From Entelurus aequoreus (lineage: Eukaryota > Chordata > Actinopteri > Syngnathiformes > Syngnathidae): a stretch of 64,000 bases of DNA. Numbering within the stretch: the first letter of the stretch is position 1; each line of letters starts with the position of its first letter. Below, one piece after another: positions 45,908-58,194 of the stretch. The DNA is taken from positions 23,031,922-23,095,921 of the forward strand of contig NC_084743.1 in the NCBI RefSeq assembly GCF_033978785.1. The letters are read 5' to 3'. The notes beneath the pieces are model-generated. The model did no database searches and was not told the origin of the DNA. It saw only the letters and a list, made by a program, of their open reading frames with translations. The translations under genes and the position numbers were made by a program.

Positions 45908-46334
45908 GCAGCTAATTTTTTAATGGCCCGCGGCACATTTTAAAAACACTATAATAAAACTAAAAAAAAAACTAAAAAGTGGACTAAAAGTGTGTGTCAC
46001 AAGAAAAAATGCATTTTTTTATTTTTATTTTTTTAATTTAAAGCTGTCATTGCTCCAAAAATACTAATACATGGAAACCAGTGTTGTTATAAATTATTGA
46101 CCTAGTCAAGGATCCAATTAATTTACATCAAAAATTCCACTTTGAAATAATTTTTGGGGAAAATATTGCTTATTTGTGTGTTTGGCAAATAAAAGACAAT
46201 GTTTTCTTTGGCAAAAAGGGCATTGAACAAACAAACAAAAAAACCTGAAAAAATAATTAAAATGTATAATCAGTTGATGGATCAAGAGACTTGAGAGTTG
46301 AAAGTTAAAAAAAAAATACATATATATATATATT

Positions 46335-46370
<36 letters not shown>

Positions 46371-46373
<3 letters not shown>

Positions 46374-46894
46374 TACCGTTCAAAAGTTTGGGGTCACCCA
46401 AACAATTTTGTGGAATAGCCTTCATTTCTAAGAACAAGAATAGACTGTCGAGTTTCAGATGAAAGTTCTCTTTTTCTGGCCATTTTGAGCGTTTAATTGA
46501 CCCCACAAATGTGATGCTCCAGAAACTCAATCTGCTCAAAGGAAGGTCAGTTTTGTAGCTTCTGTAACGAGCTAAACTATTTTCAGATGTGTGAACATGA
46601 TTGCACAAAGGTTTTCTAATAATCAATTAGCCTCCTGAGCCAATGAGCAAACACATTGTACCATTAGAACACTGGAGTGATAGTTGCTGGAAATGGGCCT
46701 CTATATACCTATGTAGATATTGCACCAAAAACCAGACATTTGCAGCTAGAATAGTCATTTACCACATTAGCAATGTATAGAGTGTATTTCTTTAAAGTTA
46801 AGACTAGTTTAAAGTTATCTTCATTGAAAAGTACAGTGCTTTTCCTTCAAAAATAAGGACATTTCAATGTGACCCCAAACTTTTGAACGGTAGT
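46371..46894 (-). mobile_element. Tc1-like MITE (CACTACCG family) with duplicated terminus
   Basis: Inverted relative to 27198-27722; truncated transposase frame on the minus strand at 46394-46483. After the right end GAACGGTAGT the sequence AATTTTGAACGGTAGT is repeated (46895-46910), a partial TIR duplication. Confidence 0.93.
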
Positions 46895-46933
46895 AATTTT
46901 GAACGGTAGTATATATATATATATATATATATA

Positions 46934-47186
<253 letters not shown>

Positions 47187-47640
47187 ACACTTTTATGAGT
47201 GGACCCCCATTGGATCCCTAATAATTTCAGTGGGACTTCTTTTGTATGTCATTGCGCAAAAAATAAATTACATTAAATTCACTGTTATGAATTATGGACC
47301 TCTTTAAGGCTCCAATTACTTCACATCAAACATTCCACTTTGAAACAGTTTGGGTAGCGGGGGTGAACATTTTTTGACGTACAAAACAAAGTTTTGAGAA
47401 AAAACGCATACAACATAAAAAATATATATTTATATTGACAGATGGACCTGAAATTTATTTAGAGATTTAAACGTTGAATACAAAAAATAATACGAATTAT
47501 TTTTAACATTTTTATGATCAAGAACCTTCCGGGTCCGTGGGGTCAAACTAAAGGTAAAACAAATGTATATATTGTACTGGTTTTGAAAATTTAAAATATC
47601 AAAATGGTCGCTGCATGCATAGATTTTTCAGTGTGCACAA

Positions 47641-48238
47641 AATGTAGCATGGAGGTACAATGCACGCAGGTCAAGCAATAACTCAGCCCCATCCAAAGGC
47701 TGGCATATAAAGCATCCTGATTGGCAACCAGGAAGAGGTGAGAAAGCCGAACAACATGATGGCACACAGGAACTAGAAATTGAACAGGAGTATCAAACCG
47801 GGAATAATGTTATAAACAGAACAGAACTACAATCCAAACCTGTCATGTGGGATCATGACAAATCCACTGGTGAAGCTATCAGCTGGAGAGCGCTAAATGG
47901 CAAACATGGCTTCAAGCCACTTGACTCAGTCTTCAGTAGCACATATAGCTCCAGTTGACAGCCGTAGACTGCGTTTTCTGCAGCCAATATGACTAAATGA
48001 CTATGACATCCCAGAGACGCTTTCCGTATCATATCTTTTTCTGAATTGCCTTGGCAAAACAGCCACTTACTCATTCCTGGGGCGGCGAGAAACCCACATT
48101 TCACATGGCTTTGTGAATACATTTTTTGCAAGAGGGGATAGGAGATTTGTGTTGTTTTCTGATTGCATGCATCTTTCTGGGTATAAAGTATGAGTCAGGA
48201 CCATAAAGACCCCAAAAAGAGATCGGAATATTCTAAAT
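47641..48238. other. Low-copy intronic sequence
   Basis: No exon or repeat recognised. Ends in TTCTAAAT, the left TSD of the next hAT. Confidence 0.5.
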
Positions 48239-49348
48239 CAGGGGTCACCAACCTTTTTGAAACCAAGAGCTACTTCTTGGGTACTGATTAATGTGAAGGG
48301 CTACCAGTTTGATACACACTTAAATAAATTGCCAGAAATAGCCAATTTGCTCAATTTACCTTTAACTCTATGTTATTATTAATAATTGATGATATTTACA
48401 CTTAATTGAACGGTTTAAAAGAGGAGAAAACACGAAAAAAATTACAATTATCTTCAATTTCGACTCTCTAAAATTCAAAATTCAACCGAAAATAAGAAGA
48501 GAAAAACTAGCTAATTCGAATCTTTTTGAAAACATTTAAAAATGAATTTATGGAACATCATTAGTAATTTTTCCTAATTAAGATTAATTTTAGAATTTTG
48601 ATGTCATGTTTTAAATAGGTTAAAATCCAATCTGCACTTTGTTAGAATATATAACAAATTGGACCAAGCTATATTTCTAACAAAGACAAATCATTATTTC
48701 TTCTAGATTTTCCAGAACAAAAATTTTAAAAGAAATTCAAAAGACTTTGAAATAAGATTCAAATTTGATTCTACAGATTTTCAAAATTTGCCAGAATATT
48801 TTTTTTGAATTTTAATCATAATAAGTTTGAAGAATTATTTCACAAATATTCTTCGTCGAAAAAAACAGAAGCTAAAATGAAGAATTAAATTAAAATGTAT
48901 TTATTATTCTTTACAATAAAAAAAATAAATTTACTTGAACATTGATTTAAATTGTCAGGAAAGAAGAGGAAGGAAATTAAAAGGTAAATAGGTATATGTG
49001 TTTAAAAATCCTAAAATCATTTTTAAGGTTGGATTTTTTCTCTAAAATTGTCTTTCTGAAAGTTATAAGAAGTAAAGTAAAAAAATAATGAATTTATTTA
49101 AACAAGTGAAGAAGTCTTTAAAATATTTTCTTGGATTTTCAAATTCTATTTGAGTTTTGTCTCTCTTAGAATTAAAAATGTCGGGCAAAGCGAGATCAGC
49201 TTGCTAGTAAATAAATACAATTTAAAAAATAGAGGCAGCTCCCTGGTAAGTGCTGCTATTTGAGCTATTTTTAGAACAGGCCAGCGGGCTACTCACCTGG
49301 TCCTTACGGGCTACCTGGTGCCCGCGGGCACCGCATTGGTGACCCCTG
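48239..49348 (-). mobile_element. hAT non-autonomous element (CAGGGGTCACCAAC family), copy 2
   Basis: Ends CAGGGGTCACCAACC and TTGGTGACCCCTG; TTCTAAAT duplicated exactly at 48231-48238 and 49349-49356. It is the inverted sister of 19099-20199, collinear over its whole length. Confidence 0.95.
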
Positions 49349-49356
49349 TTCTAAAT

Positions 49357-49677
49357 GATGACGTTCCTTGTCATGGCTATAATGCGTCACACATATTATC
49401 TTACACAAAGCAACATCCGACCCAGGAAGGCCGAGGAAAGCATAGGTCAAAGGTCATGTTGTCAATACACCAAGGGCTGCAAATAGACATCATTAGAGGC
49501 TGTCAAGTCTGTGGACATGTTCTATGTCTGCATATGATCTGGCAACCAGTCTACATTAGAGGAGCACATAAACTCCATTATTACCATCAAACAAGGTTAT
49601 ATGGATTGGTGGTGTGTTTTGTGTGGGGTTTTTATAGAAAACAGACAGATGCCATGCAAAGCCTGCAGAGTCTAAGG
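49357..49677. other. Low-copy sequence
   Basis: No feature recognised. Confidence 0.5.
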
Positions 49678-51715
49678 CAGTGTTTTTCAACCACTGTGCC
49701 GCGGCACACTAGTGTACCGTGAGATATTGTTTGGTGTGCCGTGGGAAATTATGTAATTTCACCTAATTGAGTTAAAAATATTATTTGCAAACCAGTAATT
49801 ATAGTCTGTGCTGTCTAGAGCTCGGCAGAGTAACTGTGTAATACTCTTCCAGATCAGTAGGTGGCAGCAGGTAGCTAATTGCTTTGTAGACATCAGGAAC
49901 ATGGTTTGTCCTGATCACAATATGCAGATGACAGCGGGAGTTAGGGTGAAGGTAACAAGTTATCTAATGCTTAAAGGCCTACTGAAACCCACTACTACCG
50001 ACCACGCAGTCTGATAGTTTATATATCAATGATGAAATCTTAACATTGCAACACATGCCAATACGGCCGGGTTAACTAATAAAGTGCAATTTTAAATTTC
50101 CCGGGGAACTTCCGGTTCAAAACGCCTTTGGAGGATGACGTATGCGCGTGACGTCGCGAGGTCAACGGAAGTGTTTGGACCCAATACACAAAGCTCTGTT
50201 TTCTTCGACAAAATTCCACAGTATTCTGGACATCTGTGTTGGTGAATCTTTTGCAATTTGTTTAATGAACAATGGAGGCTGCAAAGAAGAACGTTGTAGG
50301 TGGGATCGGTGTATTAGCAGCTGGCTGTAGCAACACAACAAGGAGGACTTTGTTGGATAGCAGACGCTAGCGCCGGCGACCTCACCTTGACTTCCTACGT
50401 CTCCGGGCCGCCGACCGCATCGTCGATCGCTGGAACGCAGGTGAGCACGGGTGTTGATGAGGGCTGGCTGGCGTAGGTGCAGCGCTAATGTTTTTATCAT
50501 AGCTCTGACGAGGTCCCGTTGCTAAGTTAGCGTCGTTAGCAACAGCATTGCTAGGCTTCGACAGGCGGCATAGCATTAACCGTGTATTTACATGTCCAGT
50601 GTTTGGTTCGGTGTCTCCTGATAGTAGTATTGTTGATCTTCTGTCTATCCTTCCAGTCAGGGATTTATTTATTTTGTTTCTATCTGCATTTGAGACAGAT
50701 GCTATCACGTTAGCTCATGCTAAAGAGCTTCGCCGATGTATTGTCGTGGAGATAAAAGTCACGGTGAATGTCCATTACGCGTTCTCGACTCTCATTTTCA
50801 AGAGGATATAGTATCCGAGGTTGTTTAAAATACAAATCCGTGATCCACAATAGAAAAAGGAGAGAGTGTGGAATCCAATGAGCCAGCTTGTACCTAAGTT
50901 ACGGTCAGAGCGAAAAAAGATATCTCTTGAACTGCATTCTAGTCCGTCACTCTAACTTTCCTCATCCACGAATCTTTCATCCTCGCTCAAATTAATGGGG
51001 TAATCGTCGCTTTCTCGCTCCGAATATCTCTCGCTCCATTGTAAACAACAGGGAATTGTGAGCAGCGCTACCGCTTGTGACATCACGCTACTTCCGGTAG
51101 GGGCAAGGCTTTTTTTATCAGCGAGCAAATGTTTCGAACTTTATCGTCGATTTCCTCTACTAAATCCTTTCCGCAAAAATATGGCAATATCGCGAAATGA
51201 TCAAGTATGACACATAGAATGGATCTGCTATTCCCGTTTAAATAAAAAAAAATCATTTCAGTAGGCCTTTAAACTAAAAATATGTATGCAAAACAAAACT
51301 AAAACTGAACTGGCTGCAAAGTAAACAAAAAAAAAATGCTGGACGACAGCAAAAACTTACACAGCGCGTGGAGCAGACGGCGTCCACAAAGTACATCCGT
51401 ACATGACATGACAATCACCAAGATAGGAGCGCCAGACAAGAAGTAAAACACTACACACAGGAAAACAGCAAAGAAGTCCAAATAAGTCAGGGTGTGATGT
51501 GCCAGGTGGTGACAGTACACCTACTTTGAGATAAGAGCTATAGTGATGCATGCTTGGTTATGCTTTAAAGTCATACCCAACAATTGCAACAACGACTTTT
51601 TACTGTCAATATCGGCTGCTGAGTTTCATTTGTTTATGTTTTCTGCTGGTGGTGTGCCTCTGGAGTTTTTCAATGAAAAAATGTGCCTTGGCTCAGAAAA
51701 GGTTGAAAAACACTG
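49678..51715 (+). mobile_element. hAT element (CAGTGTTTTTCAACC family), copy 1, with nested TTAA element
   Basis: Ends CAGTGTTTTTCAACC and GGTTGAAAAACACTG. The flanking 8-mers GTCTAAGG and GGCTAAGG differ by one base, an aged TSD. The TTAA element at 49975-51268 interrupts it. Confidence 0.9.
49975..51268 (-). mobile_element. TTAA-flanked piggyBac-like element, copy 4
   Basis: TTAA at 49971-49974 and 51269-51272 adjoins AGGCCTACTGAAA and its inverse. The acidic motif INLSEDERFVDEE reads on the minus strand at about 50960-51010. Most similar to copy 3 in its centre (CCTTGACTTCCTACGTCTCC). Confidence 0.88.
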
Positions 51716-51751
51716 GGCTAAGGAAGCAAGAACCATCGGAAAGATTTAAAG

Positions 51752-52300
51752 CAGGGGTGTCAAACGTACGGCCCTGATCAGGCCCGCGAACAGGTTTTTT
51801 TCCGGCCCGCGTGAGGAGTTTGCCAAGTATAAAAATGAGCTGTTTTTTTTAAACGAAAGAAACTGCTGTTGTAAATGTGTCCACTGGATGTCACAATAGC
51901 AATTCTGTTAGGCAAGCAAACGGTTTATACCAAGCAAGAAGTACACAGTAAAGGGTGACTGTGGCTCCTCCTCCTCGACCCACACGAAACTTAAAAACAT
52001 GCCGTTTTATGTCGTCTGCTTCGAACACACGGTCATTTGGCACCCTCGTTGCCCCCAAAACGTCTCCGTCAAACAGAAGAAAAGTGAACTTAACCCTTTT
52101 GAGTTAGCGCTCTAACCTCAAAACTCGAAATGGATTATAATCAGACTTAAACCGGGCCATCACGTGGACATCAATGACGACATGGAAAAATTGGTTCATG
52201 AATCTGCACAAAATAACACAAGAAGAAACATGAATTGGACACCATGTGGACTAAGAAACCAACAAAAAAAATAAATAAATAAATAAATCAATGAATCAAA
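51752..52300 (+). mobile_element. hAT element fragment (CAGGGGTGTCAAACG end)
   Basis: Left end CAGGGGTGTCAAACGTACGG with GGCCCGCG runs. The body is not matched elsewhere in the window and the right end is absent. AAAT repeats lie at about 52266-52290. Confidence 0.6.
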
Positions 52301-52799
52301 CAAAATATATCCATATTGGTGTATTGTATTGGTGTAATATGTATATTGTCATTATCATTAGAGATGTCCGATAATGGCTTTTTTGCCTATATCCAATATT
52401 GTCCAGCTCCTAATTACCGATTCCGATATCAACCGATACCGATATATACAGTCATGGAATTAACACATTATTATGCCTAATTTTGTTGTGATGCCCCGCT
52501 GGATGCATTAAACCAGCGTTTCTCAAAGTGTGGGGCGCGCCCCACTGGTGGGGAATAGAGACATGACAGGTGGGGCGCGAGGAACGGGAGAAAATTTCAC
52601 TTTACATTTTTTTTTTTTTTTAATTATATTCTTAGATTTTTTTTTTACTATGCTTTCATTTTCTATACACACTGTAAATCACTTTGTGGTTCTGTCTGTG
52701 AAATCCGCTATATAAATAAATGTAAATTACTTATTTTTCCTGTAGGCTTTAAATTTCTAGGTAGGAGCGAAAGTTTGACAGACATAGCAACAGTAACTA

Positions 52800-53192
52800 A
52801 TGGGGGCGGGGCTAAGCGGAAGCTTTGTGAATGGCGAGTCACTGTGCGAGGATTTGCTGTTTTGCAAATACATAAAAAATAGAGCCACTGCTGATGAGCT
52901 GTTCAAGATAATGGACAGTTTCCTCAAAGAACACAACCTTAAATGGGAAAACTGTGTGGGCTTTTGCTCTGATGGCGCACAGACCATGGCAGGGTAAAGA
53001 AACGGGCTGCAGGCTCTAATAAAGAGGGTTGCGCCAAATGCGCATTGGACACACTGTGTCATTCACCGGGAAGCACTCGCGTCAGGGCAGCTCAGCCCCG
53101 AACTCAATGAGGTTTTAACAGTGGCAGTGTCAAGCCTGCAACCCCGATTTGAAAAGCTGTGCAGTGCAAAACAGACTCATTGCAGCCACTAA
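52800..53192 (+). pseudogene. ZBED5/FAM200-like hAT transposase pseudogene
   Basis: Frame LCEDLLFCKYIKNRATADEL, FKIMDSFLKEHNLKWENCVG and FCSDGAQTMAG, then an in-frame TAA at 52995-52997, and on in the same frame RVAPNAHWTHCVIHREALAS and ELNEVL to a final TAA. The CVGFCSDGA and THCVIHREALAS blocks are hallmarks of the hAT group domesticated in vertebrates as ZBED5, FAM200 and SCAND3. The N-terminal BED finger and the C-terminal dimerisation region are missing, so this is an internally deleted, dead element. Confidence 0.88.
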
Positions 53193-53282
53193 TGCTGGAG
53201 TACTGTAAAACTCATGTTCACTTGCACTGTCTTGCCAAAATGCATAGCTCCTCCTTTTGTTTGCAAAGATTGCAAAGTGGCA

Positions 53283-53690
53283 CTTTTATTTAATTTATTA
53301 TTGAACTTGATGCTAGTTATTTGATTTATTATTGAACTTGATGCAAGTTACAACACTTTTATTTGATTTATTATTGAACTTGATGCAAGTTATAACACTT
53401 TTATTTGATTTATTATTGAACTTGATGCAAGTTATAACAATTTTTTTGATTTATTATTGAACTTGATGCAAGTTATAACACTTTTTTTGATTTATTAATG
53501 AACTTGATGCAAGTTATAACACTTTTGTTTTATTTATTATTGAACTTGATGCAAGTTATTTGATTTATTATTGAACTTGATGCAAGTTATTTGATTTATT
53601 ATTGAACTTGATGCAAGTTATACCACAGCTGCACAGTTATTTTATTTATTATTGAACTTGATGTTATTTTATGTTATTGAGTTTTAATGT
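53283..53690. repeat. Minisatellite, about 23-44 bp units
   Basis: About nine units of ATTTATTATTGAACTTGATG followed by CAAGTTAT, with or without AACACTTTT. Units of two lengths alternate. It lies within the ZBED-like hAT element. Confidence 0.93.
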
Positions 53691-53987
53691 ATACAACTTG
53701 ATGTTACTTGATGTTCAATAAATTTGAAAATGTTAAGCTTGGCATTAGCGTTCTGTTGGGGCGATGGGGGCAGGTGGGGCTTGAAAACTCCCCCTTGTCC
53801 AAAGTGGGGGATGACAAAAAAAGTTTGAGAACCACTGTATTAAACAATGTAACAAGGTTTTCCAAAATATGGCACTGCCATATTTATTATTGAGGTCACA
53901 AGTGCATTATTTTTTTTAACATGCCTCAAAACAGCAGCTTGGAATTTGGGACATGCTCTCCCTCAGAGAGCATGAGGAGGTTGAGGT

Positions 53988-54063
53988 GGGCGGGGTTGGG
54001 GGCGTGGGGGGGCGTGGGGTTGAGGTGAGGGGGGTAGGAGGTTTGCGGGGGGGGGGGGGGGGT
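53988..54063 (+). other. G-rich tract in hAT copy 3
   Basis: Many runs of three to sixteen G (GGCGGGGTTGGGGGCG onwards), corresponding to the C-rich CACCCCCCGC stretch in the other copies (8397-8440, 10150-10185). Quadruplex formation is possible. Confidence 0.6.
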
Positions 54064-54620
54064 GTATTGTAGCGTCCCGGAAGAGTTAGTGCTGCAAGGG
54101 GTTCTGGGTATTTGTTCTGTTGTGTTTATGTTGTGTTTATGTTGTGTTACGGTGCGGATGTTCCCCCGGAATGTGTTTGTCATTCTTGTTTGGTGTGGGT
54201 TCACAGTGTGGCGCATATTTGTAACAGTGTTAAAGTTGTTTCTACTACCCTCAGTATGACCTGTATGGCTGTTGATCAAGTATGGCCTTGCATTCACTCA
54301 TGTGTGTGTTAAAGCCGCATATATTATGTGACTGGGCCGGCACGCTGTTTGAATGGAGGAAAAGCGGACGTGACGACAGGTTGTAGAGGACGCTAAAGGC
54401 AGTGCCTTTAAGGCACGCCCCCAATATTGTTGTCTGGGTGGAAATCGGGCGAATGGTTGACCCGGGAGATTTTCGGGACGGGCACTGAAATTCGTGAGTC
54501 TCCCGGGAAAATCGGGAGGTTGAAACCGATACCGATAATTTCCGATATTACATTTTAAAGCATTTATCGGCCGATAATATCGGCAGGCCAATATTATCGG
54601 ACATCTCTAATTATTATCAT

Positions 54621-56093
54621 ATACGATAAAAACTTCTGCATTTTGAGCATCTTGAGTGAAGTGCAGCCTCCCATGAGCGCACCTTTAAAACTGAAGAAAA
54701 AAAAAAATTGGGACAACAATGTGGTTTCCCTTTTTAGATGCACCTTGGACTGTCGAAAATGCCCTTTAAAAAGTGGTACGTGACTCCTGCATGTTTGAAA
54801 ATATAGCAAAACGCCACAGGTTGGAGCATGATAAGATGAATGTGCGGTAAATGAGTGTTTCCATGGTGATGCCCGATATAGTACATGCAACATTTTTCAT
54901 TTAAATAGGGCAGTTTGCACTCATTTTTAATTGTACATGCAGTGTTAGTTTATCACCGGCCACACGCCCACTAATATTATACACCATTTTATTGATTGCA
55001 CATGCTGTTTACCACGTGGTATTAAGATCTTAGTGAATCAGGCCCTAAATTGGTAAAATAAGGTTTCACTGTAATTACTGTAATTTGAGCATATTCTCCA
55101 AGACCACACTTCCTCAGCAAACAAACAACTTGGCACACTTCCGCACCTTCTGTCGTCGTCACCTGCTTGCTCCGTGATGCATACATTCTGCACTCAAAAT
55201 GTCAGCCCCTGACCTGCATCCATGCTGAACCAAGTTTACTGGTGTCATCTGGCTTGCCCACTAAGCCTCTCCATGCCACAGTTTATCTTGCCACCAGCCT
55301 CAGGGGCCAATCTCACGCCACTGAGAGCTGGAGAGGAGCCCGAGACTACCCGGTGGTGGATAAAGGATGGCGGGATTTGATCTTAAGCGAGGAGAAGGGG
55401 GGTGCACATACGACCAGCGGAGTAAAAAATGGAGGGGACCAGGCATGATAAGTATCTTTTGGATTGTTTTTACTGCAAAGACGACATTTGTTCTGCCTTC
55501 GCTGCTTACCTATACAGCTAGTTTGTGCGTAGTTTGTTTGTAGTGTGAAGGAAAGTGCCGAGAAGATGAAGCAAACGGCACGCACCGCATCGGAGAAACA
55601 AACCATTAAAAACATGCATTGCCGCATGTCAGGTTCAAACACGGATGACATCTATTAAACAAGACAAGAAGCAAGGAATTAAACAGAGACCGCATTCAAT
55701 TTAGCTCAATTGAGGAGAAATGCATAGACACTCATTTTCACAATCATCAGCTCCACATGGGATTAGGGAGCCTTTGGTGTAAGCGATGTGGAATGTCAAA
55801 GCGGGACATGCGATGCTAACAACAAGGAATGCCAACAACACAGTTAACGGTCGAAGTTCCGACTGTCAACTTGACCAACGTTTGGCAGAACAACTTACAG
55901 ATGTTGATTCAGCACAGTGAAGTCCAGTTCTAATGTAGAGGAATTACCCAGAGAAAAAAAAGTGTTTCCACGTCACGGCAGTGTTGTAGTGGCCGGGTGA
56001 CGCTTGGAGGATCCTCTGGGCTAGGAGTTCTTAACATTTTTGACCTCGGGGCCCAACTTTTCCACTACAACACACTCAAATGTTAACACAGAA
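54621..56093. other. Low-copy sequence with small repeat fragments
   Basis: About 54900-55048 ends AGTGAATCAGGCCCTAA, resembling a MITE terminus inverse to that near 3158. 55628-55725 is the reverse of the LTR-like segment at 33990-34082. About 56025-56090 (GGAGTTCTTAACATTTTTGA, GGGGCCCAAC) resembles a hAT end. No exon seen. Confidence 0.4.
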
Positions 56094-57595
56094 TTACGGT
56101 GAGTTCCGAACTATAAGCCGCTACTTTTTTCCTATGTTTTGAACCCAGTTAAACCCGTGACTAATTAATGGATTTTTCTTCGCTAACGGGCATGATGAAA
56201 ATAGTTTTCATAAAACACAAACAAATACACTGTTTGCGCTATATTTTTGGAGTGCTTTGAACCGGAGGTACAAGTGATGTTACGTCTTCTAGTCCAGTGT
56301 TTTTCAACCTTTTTTGAGCCAAGGCACATTTTTTGCGTTGTAAAAATCCGGAAGCACACCACCAGCAGAAATTATAAACTCAGTTGACAGTTAAAAGTCA
56401 TTGTCGCAATTGTTGGATTATGACTTTAAACCATAACCAAACATGCATCACTATAGCTCTTATTTTGACTTTTTTGCGGTTTTCCTGTGTGTAGTTCTTG
56501 TCTTGCGCTCCTATTTCGGTGGCTTTTTCTCTTTTTTTGGTATTTTCCTCTAGCAGTTTCATGTCTTCCTTTGAGCGATATTTCCCGCATCTACTTTGTT
56601 TTAGCAATCAAGAATATTTCAGCTGTTTTTATCCTTCTTTGTGGAGACATTGTTTATTGTCATGTCATGCTCGGATGTACATTGTGGACGCCGTCTTTGC
56701 TCCGCAGTAAGTCTTTGCTGTCGTCCAGCATTCTGTTTTTGTTTACTGTGTAGCCAGTTCAGTTTTAATTTTGTTCTGCATAGCCTTCCCTAAGCTTCAA
56801 TGCCTTTCTTTAAGGGCACTCACCTTTTGTTTATCTTTGGTTTTAGTATCAGACACCTTTTTACCTGCATTTACAAAGCAATTAGCCACCGGCTGCCACC
56901 TACTGATATGGAAGAGTATTACACGATTACTCTGCCGAGCTCTAGACAGCACCGACACTCAACAACAACACATCATTTGTTGACTATAATTACTGGTTTG
57001 CAAAAAATGTTTTCAACTTAAATATGTGAAATTAGATCATCTTCCATGGCACACCAGACTGTATCTCACGGCACACCGGTGTGCCGCGGCACAGTGGTTG
57101 AAAAACACGGCTCTAGTCGCCCATTGCTTTTTTGATTCTTTGGATTCTTTATTCATCACTCCAAGCAACAGTTGTTCGTTTTACAATATAACTAAAACAA
57201 TTTATACTTACTACTACTACTACGAGTGTCTGTGTTAGTATTATTAACTTACAATGGCATTCTTTTTGTATTGTTTCAGTTTCCCAAATTCTTCAGTAAA
57301 TTCACCAGAACGTCACAGTGGAGTCGGTTTAGCTGATTGGAGAGCTAGCTTCCAGAGTGAGTGGGTCCATGACGATGACTTTTGTTTTGTTTGATCAGCC
57401 GTTTTACTGCCGTGTTACATACACCGTTTGGAATCAATTAAGGTATGTAAATAAACATTTACAAAATATTCCTGTGTAAATATCTCAATTCACATCGTAT
57501 ATCTTTGGTCCGGTGCGGCTAATATATGGTAAACATATTTTTTTCGTCTAAAATTTAGTGGGTGCGGCTTATGTGCGCTCTTTGGTCTGGAAATA
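56094..57595 (+). mobile_element. CCGG-TIR family element, diverged, hosting a hAT
   Basis: Left end TACGGTGAGTTCCGAACTAT then AAGCCGCTAC; right end GGGTGCGGCTTATGTGCG and GGTCTGGAAATAC. It is the most diverged member and contains 56295-57110. Confidence 0.65.
56295..57110 (-). mobile_element. hAT element (CAGTGTTTTTCAACC family), copy 2
   Basis: Ends CAGTGTTTTTCAACCTT and GGTTGAAAAACACGG; flanks TTCTAGTC and CTCTAGTC differ by one base. It is complete and without the TTAA insertion, so it shows the pre-insertion state of 49678-51715. Confidence 0.9.
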
Positions 57596-58190
57596 CACTA
57601 GTAATCTTACTGCTGGGTTTAATCATTTTCAATAATTATATCTAACCTAGTACTTACAGTGTACAACATTGTCAAATCATATGAGACTAGATGTTAATCA
57701 CAAAGATTAGTATTTAATACCATAGGATTAGGACAGGCTGATTAGAAAAACAAGTACTAACCAAATCTACTGTGTGAAGAGACTCTGATTAAAAATAAAT
57801 TGACATGCAATTATGTCGTGCTAAAATAAACAAACTATATTAATATTGAATATGTTTCTTTATTTAACTGTCAATAAAATTAAAGTACAAATGAAAATAC
57901 AGCTCCACCATTGTAGTCTTCATTTTTGCGCTTAAGAAACTTCTTTATGACTTTAGTTCCAGACTTCTTCTGTTTGTTTGATATCGTCATTACTGCCACA
58001 AGTGGTGGAAAAATCGTATTACAACTGAGTACTGCACAGCTGAGAAACAGATATTTAAAGGTGGTCAATAAAAACTGCTCTGGGCTGCTGGTAGGTGCTG
58101 TAATCTACAACAGAACACACTCACGGCTACTATATTGAGTGAAACATGTGTAAAAGTGATTGTATGGGTGTTATTAGATGACAATATTGT
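57596..58190. other. Low-copy or old repeat sequence; possible 3' end of a coding region on minus
   Basis: On the minus strand at 58068-57880 a frame ends SGTKVIKKFLKRKNEDYNGG and a stop, followed by AATAAA-like signals near 57840-57885. No domain is recognised and there is no upstream exon, so it may be part of an unrecognised element. Confidence 0.3.
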
Positions 58191-58194
58191 TTAA

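Larger units (their letters stand above)
52514..53837 (+). mobile_element. hAT element with ZBED-like transposase remnant and minisatellite
   Basis: Ends CAGCGTTTCTCAAAGTG and AGTTTGAGAACCACTG. Flanking 8-mers CATTAAAC and TATTAAAC differ by one base. It carries the transposase pseudogene at 52800-53192 and a tandem repeat at 53283-53690. Confidence 0.9.
52359..54609 (-). mobile_element. hAT element (TAGAGATGTCCGATAAT family), copy 3, hosting a second hAT
   Basis: Ends TAGAGATGTCCGATAAT and ATTATCGGACATCTCTA. ATTATCAT precedes it (52351-52358) and recurs at 54613-54620 with three extra bases, a slightly altered TSD. It is the most complete copy and includes the CCCGGGAGAC module at about 54430-54520. 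The nested insertion is 52514-53837. Confidence 0.88.

Noticed and set aside
54926..55048. Host exon near 55000
   Set aside because: The sequence resembles a MITE terminus (AGTGAATCAGGCCC) rather than coding DNA.
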